NCBI RefSeq assembly: GCF_017591435.1
Contig: NC_059294.1
Coordinates: 6,717,501 to 6,781,500 of the forward strand
From: Portunus trituberculatus
Taxonomy: Eukaryota; Arthropoda; Malacostraca; Decapoda; Portunidae
Length of the DNA stretch: 64,000 bases
Direction: 5' to 3'
Of this stretch, positions 1-23,415 are shown piece after piece. Each line of letters opens with the position of its first letter. Position 1 is the first letter of the stretch. A program made the translations under genes and the position numbers. The notes beneath the pieces are model-generated. The model did no database searches, had not been told where the DNA came from, and saw only the letters and a list, made by a program, of their open reading frames with translations.

Positions 1-8818
<8,818 letters not shown>

Positions 8819-9378
8819 GTACTTCCATAATCATAATTTCCAACCATCCTGTCACACACCACCAAGGCCAGCCTGCTGCTCCACCCGCTGCCACCCGGCG
8901 TCCACCACACACTCCACTCCTCAGTTCCTCCATGAGCACTGCCACCATCACCATCTACATATCTGAGTCATTACCGCGCTTTTTACACTCTCCAAATCAT
9001 TATTCCCACTTGAATGGCACATAAATCCGGTTTCTTGCATAAAATATAAATGGAAGTTGGCATTTCTAAAATTCACCACTCATGATGCCCTCACCATCTG
9101 TGCCTCCGTGACCCGCCTCGTCTTCCCCCATCGAGCCTCGACTCAAGTTCTGAGAAGTCAACCTTTGTCTCGCGCCGTTCCACAGTGCTCATGGTAAATA
9201 ATCAAGATTGTCAGACACTCGAACAAGGAGGATCGAACACACTTCATATTCCTTCTCTCCAATGAATACTCGTACAGTGAAGTCTGTTCCCTCCTACCGC
9301 TGCGAGAAACGGCGACCAGCACACTTGAGGTACTCGCGGCAAAGTTAAGGAGAGGCAGAAGGTAAAAAGCCCAAAGTG

Positions 9379-9381
<3 letters not shown>
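8819..9381. other. Unique noncoding DNA
   Basis: No gene or repeat is recognised between the (CA) and (AG) arrays. Confidence 0.4.

Positions 9382-9474
<93 letters not shown>
9382..9474. repeat. (AG)n microsatellite
   Basis: About 93 bp of uninterrupted AG. Confidence 0.97.
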
Positions 9475-9476
<2 letters not shown>

Positions 9477-9679
9477 CAGCTCGCACCTGCATCATAAGCG
9501 CTTTCATCTGACAAGTCTCACTCAGAGGCATAATATTACACTAGAGGAAAAGTACAAAATTCTTGCACTGCTCCTTTGTCTTTCCTGTGTTTCTTTTGCT
9601 TCTTTTCAGAACCGTGGAAAATCTGATGTGTGCTGAGGCATGCTAGATTGAGTCGATGTTTTACACCTTGTTTCATTCA

Positions 9680-9684
<5 letters not shown>

Positions 9685-9729
<45 letters not shown>
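9685..9729. repeat. (TC)n microsatellite
   Basis: About 45 bp of TC, preceded by a few TTCA units. Confidence 0.95.
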
Positions 9730-9731
<2 letters not shown>

Positions 9732-10102
9732 TCGGTATGCAGCCTCAACTGCTCTCCTGAAGAGCCGCTCACCTCTCTCACCTGTGATAAACGCACGCCA
9801 AATATTATAAGACTGAACTGCTTTCGTTTCACTTCTGACGCAGCCCAAGTAAACACCAGCGGACTGGCGCCACCAGATTGCATTAAGATGAAGTGCAGAA
9901 GTCTGTGGGCAGAAGGAGAGACCCTTAATGAGCGACTCGCCGAGTACCTTCCCTTCTTAACTAAATTTTGTGACTGAATAGCGAGTCTTAATTACTTCCA
10001 TTCTCCAGAGACCACCGGCCACTTAAAGGCGAATAGGAAATCAAACTCGTGCCTTGGAAACGTGTCTTCTTTCTCTTTGCTTGTAACAAATAGAGTAAAT
10101 AA

Positions 10103-12319
<2,217 letters not shown>

Positions 12320-12360
<41 letters not shown>
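12320..12360. repeat. (TG)n microsatellite
   Basis: About 41 bp of TG. It lies about 60 bp before a (CA) array, so the two form an inverted pair. Confidence 0.95.
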
Positions 12361-12361
<1 letters not shown>

Positions 12362-12412
12362 CCAATATTATTCAGCAACGCGTATATTACTGTGCATGAC
12401 ACAATCCTATAA

Positions 12413-12416
<4 letters not shown>

Positions 12417-12499
<83 letters not shown>
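12417..12499. repeat. (CA)n microsatellite
   Basis: About 80 bp of CA. It is the reverse-complement partner of the (TG) array at 12320-12360. Confidence 0.96.
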
Positions 12500-12501
<2 letters not shown>

Positions 12502-12611
12502 GTTCGGTCATGGGCTGTAATATAGATCGAAAGAAAAAGGAGAAGTAGGAGGAGAAGCAGGAGAAGGAAAGAAAAATTGAGTTATATAAATACAATTTAG
12601 GAGGACAATGA

Positions 12612-12723
<112 letters not shown>

Positions 12724-13023
12724 TTAATTTATAAAGGCAACTCTTTTTCTATACTCACTTTTCCTAGACCTCATCCGCCACCGCATCCTAGCTCGACCCA
12801 GCCACTTCACAGACCTCCGCCATGTCCTATGCACACCAATGCCGACAGAAGGGTGTGTTGCCGGCCGCTCCACTCACCACTGTCGCCGCCGTCCTTCTCA
12901 TGCATTTATACAACAGCCTCTGGAGTGTGGTGTTTACGTGTTCCTGAGAGGCGAGGCAGAGCGCTGGGGTCACCAAGGAAAACTGAATCGTATCTCTGTT
13001 TTGTGTCTGTCTGTTTTTTGACT

Positions 13024-13029
<6 letters not shown>

Positions 13030-13097
<68 letters not shown>
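13030..13097. repeat. (TG)n array flanking SINE copy A, left
   Basis: About 68 bp of TG that abuts the SINE-like element at 13098. On the element's sense (minus) strand it reads (AC)n and forms the 3' tail. Confidence 0.95.
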
Positions 13098-13100
<3 letters not shown>

Positions 13101-13315
13101 TCACCACCACCACGGTCGTCTGCTGGTCACCCAACCAGTCTTTCCCATTACGGAGCGAGCTCAGAGCTCCTAGACCGATCTTCGGGTAGGACTGAGACCA
13201 CAACACACTCCACACACCGGGAAAGCGAGGCCACAACCTCTCGAGTTACATCCCGTTCCTATTAACTGCTAGGTGAACAGGGGCTACACATTAAGAGGCT
13301 TGCCCATTTGCCTCG

Positions 13316-13318
<3 letters not shown>
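13098..13318 (-). mobile_element. SINE-like retroposon, copy A (5'-truncated)
   Basis: About 221 bp that match the reverse complement of 46373-46617 almost throughout. Shared landmarks include GAGGCAAAT, AAGCCTCTTAATGTGT, CACCTAGCAGT, CGAAGATCGGTCTA and GGTGACCAGC. The sense strand is minus and the 3' end is GGTGAATT followed by (AC)n. From memory of decapod repeats I take it for the body of a tRNA-derived SINE. The tRNA-like head is missing here, and truncation falls exactly at the second (TG) array. Repeat status is certain from the second copy; the SINE label is inference. Confidence 0.75.

Positions 13319-13402
<84 letters not shown>
13319..13402. repeat. (TG)n array flanking SINE copy A, right
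   Basis: About 84 bp of TG that abuts the truncated 5' end of the SINE-like element. It has the same repeat type and strand sense as the array on the other side. Confidence 0.95.
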
Positions 13403-13405
<3 letters not shown>

Positions 13406-13489
13406 CCATATATGAATTTGCCAATGTGTCTCTTCATGTGTTTGTTTCTCTGTCTATCTGCTTGTCTATTTGTGTTTGTCTATGTCTGG

Positions 13490-13522
13490 CAAGCTGTCTG
13501 TCTGGCTGGCTGGCTGGCTGGA
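13490..13522. repeat. (CTGT)n/(GGCT)n short tetranucleotide tract
   Basis: A few CTGT units are followed by four GGCT units just before the (TA) array. Confidence 0.8.
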
Positions 13523-13531
13523 CTGCTTTAC

Positions 13532-13673
<142 letters not shown>

Positions 13674-13778
13674 GTCCATACGTGTGCTCGAGCTTATAAC
13701 GTCGACATCTCAGTCACTCACAGTAACTGTAACTTGACATCATTTAGGAGAGTGATTTCAAGATTTATCCTTCATTTT

Positions 13779-13885
13779 GGCTAATCTCTCGGATCTGCAA
13801 GTGGACTGGCAACTGAGTGGGCATTTTTTTTTTTAATATTTTTGTTTTTTTCTTGGCCAGTTTTCCCCTCTTCCATGAAAAAATA
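13779..13885 (+). repeat. Interspersed repeat R100, copy 1
   Basis: About 105 bp aligning with 23500-23602. Shared blocks are GGCTAA, TCGGATC, TTGGCAACT or CTGGCAACT, TGGGCATTTTT, TTTTTGTT, CAGTT and CCTCTT, ending in an A-rich run. The A-rich end suggests the 3' end of a retroposon on the plus strand. The family is otherwise unknown to me. Confidence 0.65.
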
Positions 13886-14318
13886 CATTTTTTCCGGAAT
13901 ATCACTGAATAACGAGTAAAGCCCTCACACCAAACGCTTCTCGACAACACCACCTTTTTCCCTCCATGTGTCTCTCTCGTCACTCCCTTTTCCTCCTCTT
14001 CCTTCCAGCACCGACCCATTTCACTGCTCCCAACAACCACCAAAGGAGAGTTTACCCCCGGCAATAGTCTTTCTCTTCTCTCTCCTCACCACGACCATAA
14101 AACTTCGCGCGATTCTGGCCGGAAACTTGGGTGTGATCTACTAGGGAGGCGGGTGAGCACATCGTAAAGGCTGCCGTGAAGGTGAGACGTGGTGGTGAAG
14201 CCTCAGGTTTAGTTCGGTGTCTTTCATCATCGCTCGTTGGAAAGAAGGTCGTGCTTTTGTGCATTTACTTGGTGATTTCAAAGGTAGTTAGGTGACCACT
14301 AAAGTGTTGGTGATATTA
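13886..14318. other. Unique noncoding DNA
   Basis: No gene or known repeat is seen between the R100 copy and the (GGA) array. Confidence 0.4.
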
Positions 14319-14349
14319 GGGAGGAGGAGGAGGAGAAGGAGGAGGAGGA
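14319..14349. repeat. (GGA)n array at 3' end of LINE-1 element
   Basis: About 31 bp of GGA with one AGA variant. On the element's sense (minus) strand it reads (TCC)n and follows the element's last TATTCC. Confidence 0.9.
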
Positions 14350-14383
14350 ATACAAAGGAATACAAAGGAATGCAAAGGAAAGA

Positions 14384-14425
14384 CCAAGCAACAACAGACC
14401 CTGGGGTCCTTACAAGGCTGCTTGG
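14384..14425 (-). promoter_or_regulatory. 3'-terminal stem-loop of LINE-1 3' UTR, copy 1
   Basis: On the minus strand an outer stem CCAAGCA/TGCTTGG encloses an inner stem GACC/GGTC with a four-base loop. The same structure occurs at 37843-37882 with a compensatory change in the outer stem. It lies just upstream of the terminal TTTGTATTCC repeats. That is where LINEs with stringent 3'-end recognition, such as the eel UnaL2 type, keep the hairpin bound by their reverse transcriptase. Confidence 0.65.
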
Positions 14426-14503
14426 TTAACTATTCTATACTAACTACACAGTGTGAGAGACAGGACAGCAAAGCAGAAGGCTCCTCCCCACCCACCCATC
14501 CCA

Positions 14504-14517
14504 CCAGCCGAAGCCGG
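14504..14517 (-). promoter_or_regulatory. UUCG-capped hairpin in LINE-1 3' UTR, copy 1
   Basis: On the minus strand CCGGC-TTCG-GCTGG forms a 5-bp stem with a stable tetraloop. The second copy (37753-37766) has CCAGC-CTCG-GCTGG, which turns the G-U pair into A-U, so pairing is kept. Confidence 0.55.
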
Positions 14518-14640
14518 CCGGAAAAGGAAAGGCACCATGTGGAATTGAAAAACAAAATGGAATTTTAGAGGATAGAGAAAAGAAGTTGTAATCTACGTCT
14601 ACTCTTGTTTGTGGGAGACTATGTAGGTGCTTGACGGTTA

Positions 14641-15240
14641 TGTAGTGTGGTGAATGTGCGTGTGATTGGAGTCACAGTGTGGATGTCGGAGGGGTGGTGC
14701 GGCAGCCTTGCCTGGCGCTTTCAAGGAAGGCAGCAGTCAATCAGGCCCCAGCTCCGTTCACTCCACTGAGTAAGCGTACTTTCCCTTGGAGGGACGCCAT
14801 ACACTGATTTCCCCCTGCAACATTGATCCCTGGTTGTCCCGATGGTGATAAAAAATTAACAGGGCCCTAGACAAACACAACCCGTCACAGGTCGAAAGTG
14901 GGAGTAGTGACCGTTAACTCAGGGTTATCTGTGAGTGTAAGTATAGTATAGTGTAATGTAAATGTGGACACAGTGTAGAGGTCAAGAGGTGGTGCGGCAG
15001 CCTTGCCTGGCGCTTTCAAGGAGGCAGCAGTCAATCAGGCCCCAGCTCCGTTCAGTCCACTGTAAAGTGTACTTCCCACTAAGGGGCGCCGCACACTACA
15101 TGGTTACCCCTGCAGCAGTGACCCTGGTACTTTAATTCCCGATGATGATCACTACTGTCAGGGCTCCTGACTTTCCACAGCCCGTCACAGGTCGAGAGTA
15201 GTAGTAGTGACCGTTAACTCGGGGCTGTCTGTGTCGTGTA
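14641..15240 (-). repeat. Tandem 295-bp units in LINE-1 3' UTR, copy 1
   Basis: Two units of about 295 bp, with landmark GTGGTGCGGCAGCC at 14694 and 14989 on the plus strand. Each carries CTTTCAAGGA, GGCAGCAGTCAATCAGG, CCCGTCACAGGTCGA and GTGACCGTTAACTC. The same two-unit arrangement occurs in the copy at 37019-37607 with a period of about 294. Confidence 0.9.
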
Positions 15241-15312
15241 AGGAGGGTAAGTGTATTCGCGAAACACCCGCAATTCACGATCTGAGGCATATTTCTTTAT
15301 GGACGGCGCAAA

Positions 15313-17074
15313 TTACTCGGAGATAAACAGTGACAACCGGGGATTAGTTTCGAAATATTTGTCAAGACGAATTTTGAATGTCTCAATAGTACCTGAATCA
15401 ACTACGTTCGATGGCAAACCGTTCCAAATATTGATAATGCGATTAAAGAAAAAATGTTTGGCTTCGTTTGTTTTAAATCGCTTTCCTATTACCTTGAAAC
15501 CGTTGTTTCTGGTGAAATTTGACCGGTCAAGCGTTAGGAAGTTATCAGGATTCATATTCGTAAATCCCTTAAAAATTTTGAAGAGTGTGATAAGGTCCCT
15601 CGTAATCGACGTTTGGAAAGAGTAAATAAATTTAGTTCTTTAAGTCGTTCCTCGTATGGTTTATTACGTAATCTTGGAACCATTTTAGTTAATCGACGCT
15701 GTATTCTTTCTAATTTTTCAATGTCTTTCTTATAATAGGGTGACCAAAATTGTACGTTATATTCAAGGTGCGGGCGTACGAGCGAATTATATAAAGTTAA
15801 TATTATCTCTTCCGTTTTGAATGTGAATGATCTTCCGATAAAGCCGACTAATTTATTTGCGATTTTCACAACTTCGGTGCATTGATAACTTTGTTTGAGG
15901 TCAGCCGATATTACAACGCCAAGATCTTTTTCTCTCTGTACGCTCTTTATGGAAGCATTCCCCATTGTGTAGTTCGCTCGTGGATTACTATTTCCAATAT
16001 GTAGAACATGACATTTGTCAAAATTGAAATTCATCAGCCACGTTTTAGACCATTCGACGAGGGTATCTAAATCGTTCTGTAAAAGTTGACGCTGAGTTAC
16101 TGAGTCCGCCCTGTTTGCAATTTTGTATCATCCGCGAATTTTGATACTTTACAGTTAATATTTTCCTCGATATCGTTTATATATATGATAAAAAGAATCG
16201 GTCCCAAGACTGATCCCTGAGGAACGCCACTACTTACGCTGGTCCATTCTGACGATTTACCGTTTATTACTACACGCTGTTCACGGCCCGATAGCCAGTC
16301 TTCGATCCATGTAACGAGATCGCCAGTTATACCGTGAGCTTTTAGTTTATTGATGAGGCGTTTGTGGGGAACCTTATCGAAGGCTTTTGAAAATCTAAAT
16401 AAATTATATCAACCGCCCTAGTGTCGTCGAACAGATTATATACGTGATGGAAAAAGTCGAGTAAGTTTGTAAGGCATGATCGCTTGTTTCTGAATCCGTG
16501 TTGAGAGTCCTTGATGATGTTATTACTTTCGAGGAATGCTACCGTTTTGTCTCGTATAAGCGATTCCATTAGTTTACCTACCACCGATGTGAGGCTTATC
16601 GGTCTATAATTTTGAGCTTCAGACTTGTTACCTTTTTAAATATAGGTGTAACGTTCGCGAGTTTCCATTCGTCGGGTACTTTTCCAGTATTTAACGATTT
16701 ACCAAACAGTATGGCAAGCGGTTTAGCTAATTCATTTTTAGCCTCTTTTAATATTCTTGGAGAAATTCTATCAGGGCCCGGCGTTTTGCTTACTTTAATT
16801 TTACTGATCGCTTGCAAAATTTCGTTTTCTTCAAATGTGCACGTATTCAGAAAGACGTTATTACCTTGAATGCGAGGAGTCGGCTGTTGTTCTAAGTTAA
16901 CTTCTTCTGTGAATACTGTTGAGAAGTAGTTATTTAAGATATTTGCCATCATGGTATCGTTTTCAGTGTGCTCGCCGTTTTGCATTTTTAATGGGCCTAT
17001 TTCTGATGGTAAGGTCTTTTTCTTTCTAGTGTAGCTGAAAAATTTCTTGGGATTAGACTTACTAGAATTTGCAA
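15313..17074 (-). pseudogene. Reverse transcriptase ORF2 fragment, CR1-like, four frame breaks
   Basis: Non-LTR retrotransposon reverse transcriptase, which copies the element RNA at a nicked target. Reading down the minus strand: a pre-RT linker (SKSNPKKFFSYTRKK), TPGPDRISP near 16770-16790, QHGFR at 16489-16503, YLDFQ followed by FDKVPH near 16375-16405, GVPQGSVLGP at 16199-16227, catalytic FADD at 16127-16138, then the C-terminal region ending in WNGLP and FKIRLDKYF before a stop at 15313. Four breaks separate these blocks, at about 16633-16637, 16385-16388, 16121-16124 and 15597-15599. Each is the loss of one base in a homopolymer. I found no in-frame nonsense codon in the pieces. The endonuclease domain is absent. 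Confidence 0.9.
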
Positions 17075-17105
17075 GGAGGAGGAGGAAGAGGAGAAGGAGG
17101 AGGAG
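17075..17105. repeat. (GGA)n array at 5' junction of LINE-1 element
   Basis: About 31 bp of imperfect GGA, reading (TCC)n on the element's sense strand. It abuts the truncation point of the reverse transcriptase frame. Confidence 0.88.
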
Positions 17106-17775
17106 CAAAAAGATGAAAGGAAAGAAGAGAAGAGAGGATAGGAGGATTGGCTAGTTATGAAAAATTAAGTGTATCTGTGTGAGCTGGAGAGTTTAGCCGT
17201 AGTGTCAGCTAAGCCCACAACAACCACTCGCTTCCTCTCTTCAACTCCCTCCTACAGAATGTTCTTTCCTCTCCCACCACAGTTACCTATTTCCCTTCAA
17301 CTTTATTCCTCCGTATTTTTTTCCAAACGCACCCGCTGCTATCTCCCAATTCTTTCCTCACCGCCTCTCGTTCCCTCTGACCTCCCCGACGCCTCCGCCG
17401 CTCCTATCCCGGGGCCTCCGCGCGGCACACGTTTGTTCTCCAAGCACCGAAATCTCCGCCGTCTCCTCTAACCGCTATCCTCCAGGGTCCGGCTCGTCAC
17501 CTCGGCTCGCCAATTGTCTTCGCCCAGTCCTGTCTTCCCATGAATCACAAGTATCTCATAATTACTATTACCTAATGAATTCTGACGAAGAAAAATAATG
17601 TTTTCGTCAAACAATTCAAATTAGCAAATGAACCTTTTTACCTTTTTTAAATTTTTTTTTAGTTCCATTTGTGAGGAAATGAAGAAATCTTTTCTTCAGA
17701 AACTTTTCATTATGTCCAATTTCTTGGTCATTGTCCAAGTAAAGATTTATTTTCGGGACGACTTGACTTCCGCAG

Positions 17776-17776
<1 letters not shown>
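17106..17776. other. Unique noncoding DNA
   Basis: No gene recognised. The 17220-17470 part is pyrimidine-rich on the plus strand and gives a long but uninformative open frame. Confidence 0.4.

Positions 17777-17870
<94 letters not shown>
17777..17870. repeat. (TA)n microsatellite
   Basis: About 94 bp of uninterrupted TA. Confidence 0.97.
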
Positions 17871-17871
<1 letters not shown>

Positions 17872-18052
17872 TGCGCTCCTTTGGCGAAGTGGGATGTCTC
17901 AAGTTCACGTCAGCAACAATTTTGCTATTTCTTCCATATTGGCTTTCGTTTGTCGTCTTCTCGTCTTTTCATCGAGAAACTCTCGATATGCACTCAATTA
18001 CAAGGATATCATTCACGTTATTCCAAGTCTATTAGAAAATTTACATCTACTG

Positions 18053-19727
<1,675 letters not shown>

Positions 19728-19767
<40 letters not shown>
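19728..19767. repeat. (TC)n microsatellite
   Basis: About 40 bp of TC. Confidence 0.95.
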
Positions 19768-19770
<3 letters not shown>

Positions 19771-20189
19771 AATGGTAAACACAGGCGTGGCAGATATAAT
19801 GAGAGGTGTCTGCTGTGGAAAGCCAAATGCCGTGCCTCTCTCCCGCCCAAACTCTCTGTCAGTACTCAAAATCCTTCCCTCCCATGATGCTAGAAAAAAG
19901 AGAAAAAGAAATACAACATATTATATTCTTTTTATACAACATATTTTGCTGTTTTCTTATTTTTTTACACCGGAATATCACCTCGCATGCACAAGCCGAA
20001 ATAAGTAAAGAAGAGACAGGTAAGTAAGGAGAGAAAAATAGACATAATGGTGCGTAAAACATGAGGATTTCCAAATACATGCTCAGGGGAGTACAGGAAG
20101 GGAGGACGCAAGGCTGTCACTCTCTTCGTTGGGTTTTATGGTTTGCTGAGAGAAGACGAGCGTGTTTGTATCTTCTTTACAAATTATGG

Positions 20190-20690
20190 TTAAAGTAATG
20201 GCAATAATGAGGTAATGATAATGATAGATGTTTTTATTGTTATTGTTAATCTTCTGCGTTTTCCTTCTTTATGTTTATTATTCATTATTAATATCATTAT
20301 TATCGTTTAAACTACCACCACCATCACCACTACCAACAACTACCACCGCACAGATGATAGTTATAGTAATAGTAATAATGACATCATGAAAATAATAATA
20401 ACATGTTTTTGATGGTGTTATTGTTGTTCTTCTGTGTTTCCTTATTCATTATTAGTATCATTATCCTCGTTTGACTTACCACTACCACCACCACCACCAC
20501 CACTACCACAGTAATGACAATAATGACAAAGATAATGGTAATGACATGTTTTTGATGCTGTCATTGTTGCTCCTCGGATTTTCTTCTTCTTGTTTACTAT
20601 TCATTACTAGTATCATTATTATCGTGTAACCTACCACTACCACCACCACCACCACCACTACCACCACCATTACCGCCACTATCGCACCAA
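20190..20690. repeat. Minisatellite of three 144-175-bp units with (ACC)n segments
   Basis: Three tandem units begin at about 20227 (GATGTTTTTATTG), 20402 (CATGTTTTTGATGG) and 20546 (CATGTTTTTGATGC). Each continues through a TATTCATTA-TAT-CATTAT block, then TACCACTACCACC-type triplets, then a TAATGA-rich block. The units differ by length changes in the ACC part, so the ACC run may drive unit duplication by slippage. Confidence 0.8.
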
Positions 20691-20820
20691 CTACTCTCGA
20701 TCCTTCCCTTCAATTCTTTTTCAAAATTCCCACGCCGACTTGGAATATTCCGTCGTCTCCCACACACCACGCTTCTTTCTCACGCAGCTTCGCACCAAAG
20801 TATTGCCAATGCATGTGAGC

Positions 20821-20824
<4 letters not shown>

Positions 20825-20913
<89 letters not shown>
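20825..20913. repeat. (GA)n microsatellite
   Basis: About 89 bp of uninterrupted GA. An AT- and T-rich unique tract follows at 20930-21090. Confidence 0.97.
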
Positions 20914-20915
<2 letters not shown>

Positions 20916-21199
20916 TAAGAGGGGGTAAAAATACTATATATATACATCACTTTTTTCCAGACAAACTTTTAAAATTCAACAGGAATTTTTTTTTCTTTTC
21001 TTCTTTTTAACGTTAGAGCACAATTTTTTTTCCTTTCTTTCCTTTTACATATTTTTTAAAATTTTCTTTTTAGCTTTTTTTTTTCGGAGCGTGACATTAC
21101 AAGGATATTTTAGCGGGACTGGTGTACTTCATGTTTTATATTTAGAGGGGAAAATGCAAAGAAATGTGTTCCTCAATATACAACAGTTTATCAAATGCT

Positions 21200-21210
21200 A
21201 CACACACACA

Positions 21211-21302
<92 letters not shown>
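21200..21302. repeat. (CA)n microsatellite
   Basis: About 103 bp of CA with one CAAA interruption near its start. Confidence 0.97.
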
Positions 21303-21304
<2 letters not shown>

Positions 21305-21504
21305 TTCTTTAGTCCACGCATGAGCACTTATCAAAAATTCATCAAAGAGTGAGAGGGAGACAGCGTGCCTAGACAGCTCGGTAGGTACAACTCCTACCTT
21401 CACTTCCTGCCATCGCTCAAACCTTCACGTCCATCACACTGAATCATTGGCACTCTTTTTAGGGGGGGAAGGGAAGGGAGGCAGAGGAATATACTAGAAT
21501 GACA

Positions 21505-21622
<118 letters not shown>

Positions 21623-22075
21623 AAGTCCTCATTTCAAGAGAACATACCAAAGACTTAAGAAAAAAGAGAGGGGGAAAAAGATCCTTGTTTCTTATAGAGT
21701 AAAACTGAGTTCAGTTAAGTTTCCATTATAAAATTCCCCATCATTAATTTCGTCAGCTAACTCGGCCGCTCTGGGATGGAGGGTAGCTCAGCATTTAAAC
21801 TAATGAGGGAGAGTTAATCTTTTAATGAATTTTCCGGGTAGCTGGAGGCAATCTGTCTAGCACCCGGAGAGACTCATGAATTTCCACCATTATTTCCTTC
21901 CCTCGACCACATAATGTTAAAAGTACCTAGAGGCGAACAGCAATTACTATGTGTGCGAGAGCTCTAAGTGTTACATTGACCCCTTGAGCAGATGCCTCGT
22001 GACATTTATGTATGTTTTCCATTGTGTTTAGTTTTGCTTCAGATTCTACACTGGGGTTAGATAATATAGCATAAT

Positions 22076-22275
22076 GGATATAGGTAAGCAGTAACGCTTA
22101 TGCTGTTTTTTGTTCTTTGTTTGCGTTTCCTCTAGCGGGTATAGCTTTGTAAGTAGTAACACTATTGTTCTTTGTTCCTCGTTTGTGTTTCCTTTAGTGG
22201 ATATAGCCTTGTAGGTAGTAACGCTTATGTTCCTTGTTCTCCGTTTGTGCTTCTTTTACGTGAGATATAGGTAAA
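22076..22275. repeat. Minisatellite, about three 61-64-bp units
   Basis: Units begin with GGATATAG or GGGTATAG at 22076, 22137, 22199 and 22263. Each contains a GTAGTAACGCT-like block and a TTTGTTC...GTTTGTGTTTCC-like block. Confidence 0.75.
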
Positions 22276-22324
22276 TAACAGCAGGAAAGGGAACAACAAG
22301 GGAAACAGAAGTAACACCAAGAAC

Positions 22325-22600
22325 CACCACCATCACCACTACCACTACTACCATCACCCTAACAACAACAAACAGCAATAAAACACGTGTCAATACCAGT
22401 TCCAATATACATAAAACAAATTACAATTGACTGAAGTATTCGGTTTCCTTGTTGAAAATCAATGATCCAAACACGTTATCTCTTCCTTATTCATCACTAC
22501 CACCACCACCATCACCACCACCACATCACCACCATCACTATTACCACTACTACCAGCCCCAACAACAACAACACCACCACCACAACCACCACCTTAGAGC
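22325..22600. repeat. Imperfect (ACC)/(CAC)/(CAA) triplet tracts
   Basis: Two degenerate ACC-type tracts, at about 22325-22375 and 22495-22590, with unique sequence between them. Confidence 0.75.
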
Positions 22601-22658
22601 CTTACCTCCTTCATGTTACAGAAGCATAACTCAGCAAGTAATCATGGCTAAATAACTC

Positions 22659-22869
22659 TTAACCCCTTCAATACCATGACGCGTTTTCATATTCATTCTG
22701 CTTAGTACCTCGTGATTTTATACGCTTCAGAAACTCATGTGGGGGATTAAATTAGTGAAGACTGTCCATTAATCTTCTGATCTTCATAGACCAATGCTAC
22801 TATCAATAAAATGTACTAATGATACACAAATCTCAAGGTAAAAATGTGTCCTAGTATTGAAGGGGTTAA
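22659..22869 (+). mobile_element. piggyBac-type MITE, copy 1
   Basis: A 211-bp element bounded by TTAA on both sides. Its terminal inverted repeats are CCCCTTCAATAC-CATGACGC at the left and its near complement, ending GTATTGAAGGGG, at the right. A TTAA target duplication with a C-rich terminal start is the hallmark of the piggyBac superfamily. There is no coding capacity, so it would move only with a transposase from elsewhere. A diverged copy in the opposite orientation lies at 40708-40923. The two share long internal blocks such as TTCATATTCATTCT against its counterpart. Confidence 0.88.
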
Positions 22870-23415
22870 ACAAAAAGTGAACAAGGAAACACAAAATCAA
22901 TACCACTTCAGATGCAAACTTCCATCACAATTTACTCACGTATCCTGTGCCCTTTGCTGGTCGTGCCGGCATCGTGCTCCTGTTACCTGAAGATTTAGAT
23001 TAGATTTAGATTTATAATGTTTATAAAGGGAGGAAAGCAACATACCAATACTGAATAAGCACTGTGAGCGATTCAAAACTATTTAAAAAGAGGATTATCA
23101 GAATAAATCCGAAACTAAATTGGCTAACTTTTGGGATTCAGTAGATTTAACTTTTAAAGGTCAACAAAACTACTGGGCTTTTCTCGTATTTCAACTTTTT
23201 GTCCAGTCTTCTTGTCATGTTAATGAATAGATAGATAAACAAACTAGTAAATAAACGCTAAATACAGTAACACCTCTAAGGAAAACACGCTAAACCAAGG
23301 ATACACTGGATACAGCACCATCTTTGTCAAATACCTAAAACACTATTATACTACGTAAATACTACCATGACTTGACTTCACCTAAGAGAGAGATTTCAAG
23401 ACATTTATCTCTTTC

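Larger units (their letters stand above)
14350..17074 (-). mobile_element. CR1-like non-LTR retrotransposon, 5'-truncated (LINE-1 of this window)
   Basis: About 2.7 kb on the minus strand. It comprises reverse transcriptase and C-terminal coding sequence (15313-17074) and a long 3' UTR of about 0.9 kb (14350-15250). The UTR ends in a stem-loop and two to three TTTGTATTCC-type repeats. The endonuclease and any ORF1 are absent, so this is a 5'-truncated copy. Both edges sit on (TCC)n sense-strand arrays (17075-17105 and 14319-14349). The 3' UTR is assigned to this element because it is contiguous with the coding part, on the same strand, and recurs as an independent truncated copy at 37009-37913. 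CR1/jockey affinity is judged from protein style and short 3'-terminal repeats. The exact clade needs a phylogeny. Confidence 0.85.

Noticed and set aside
12320..12499. TG and CA arrays around 57 bp, considered as another retroelement sandwich
   Set aside because: The two arrays are in opposite senses, so one split array cannot explain them.
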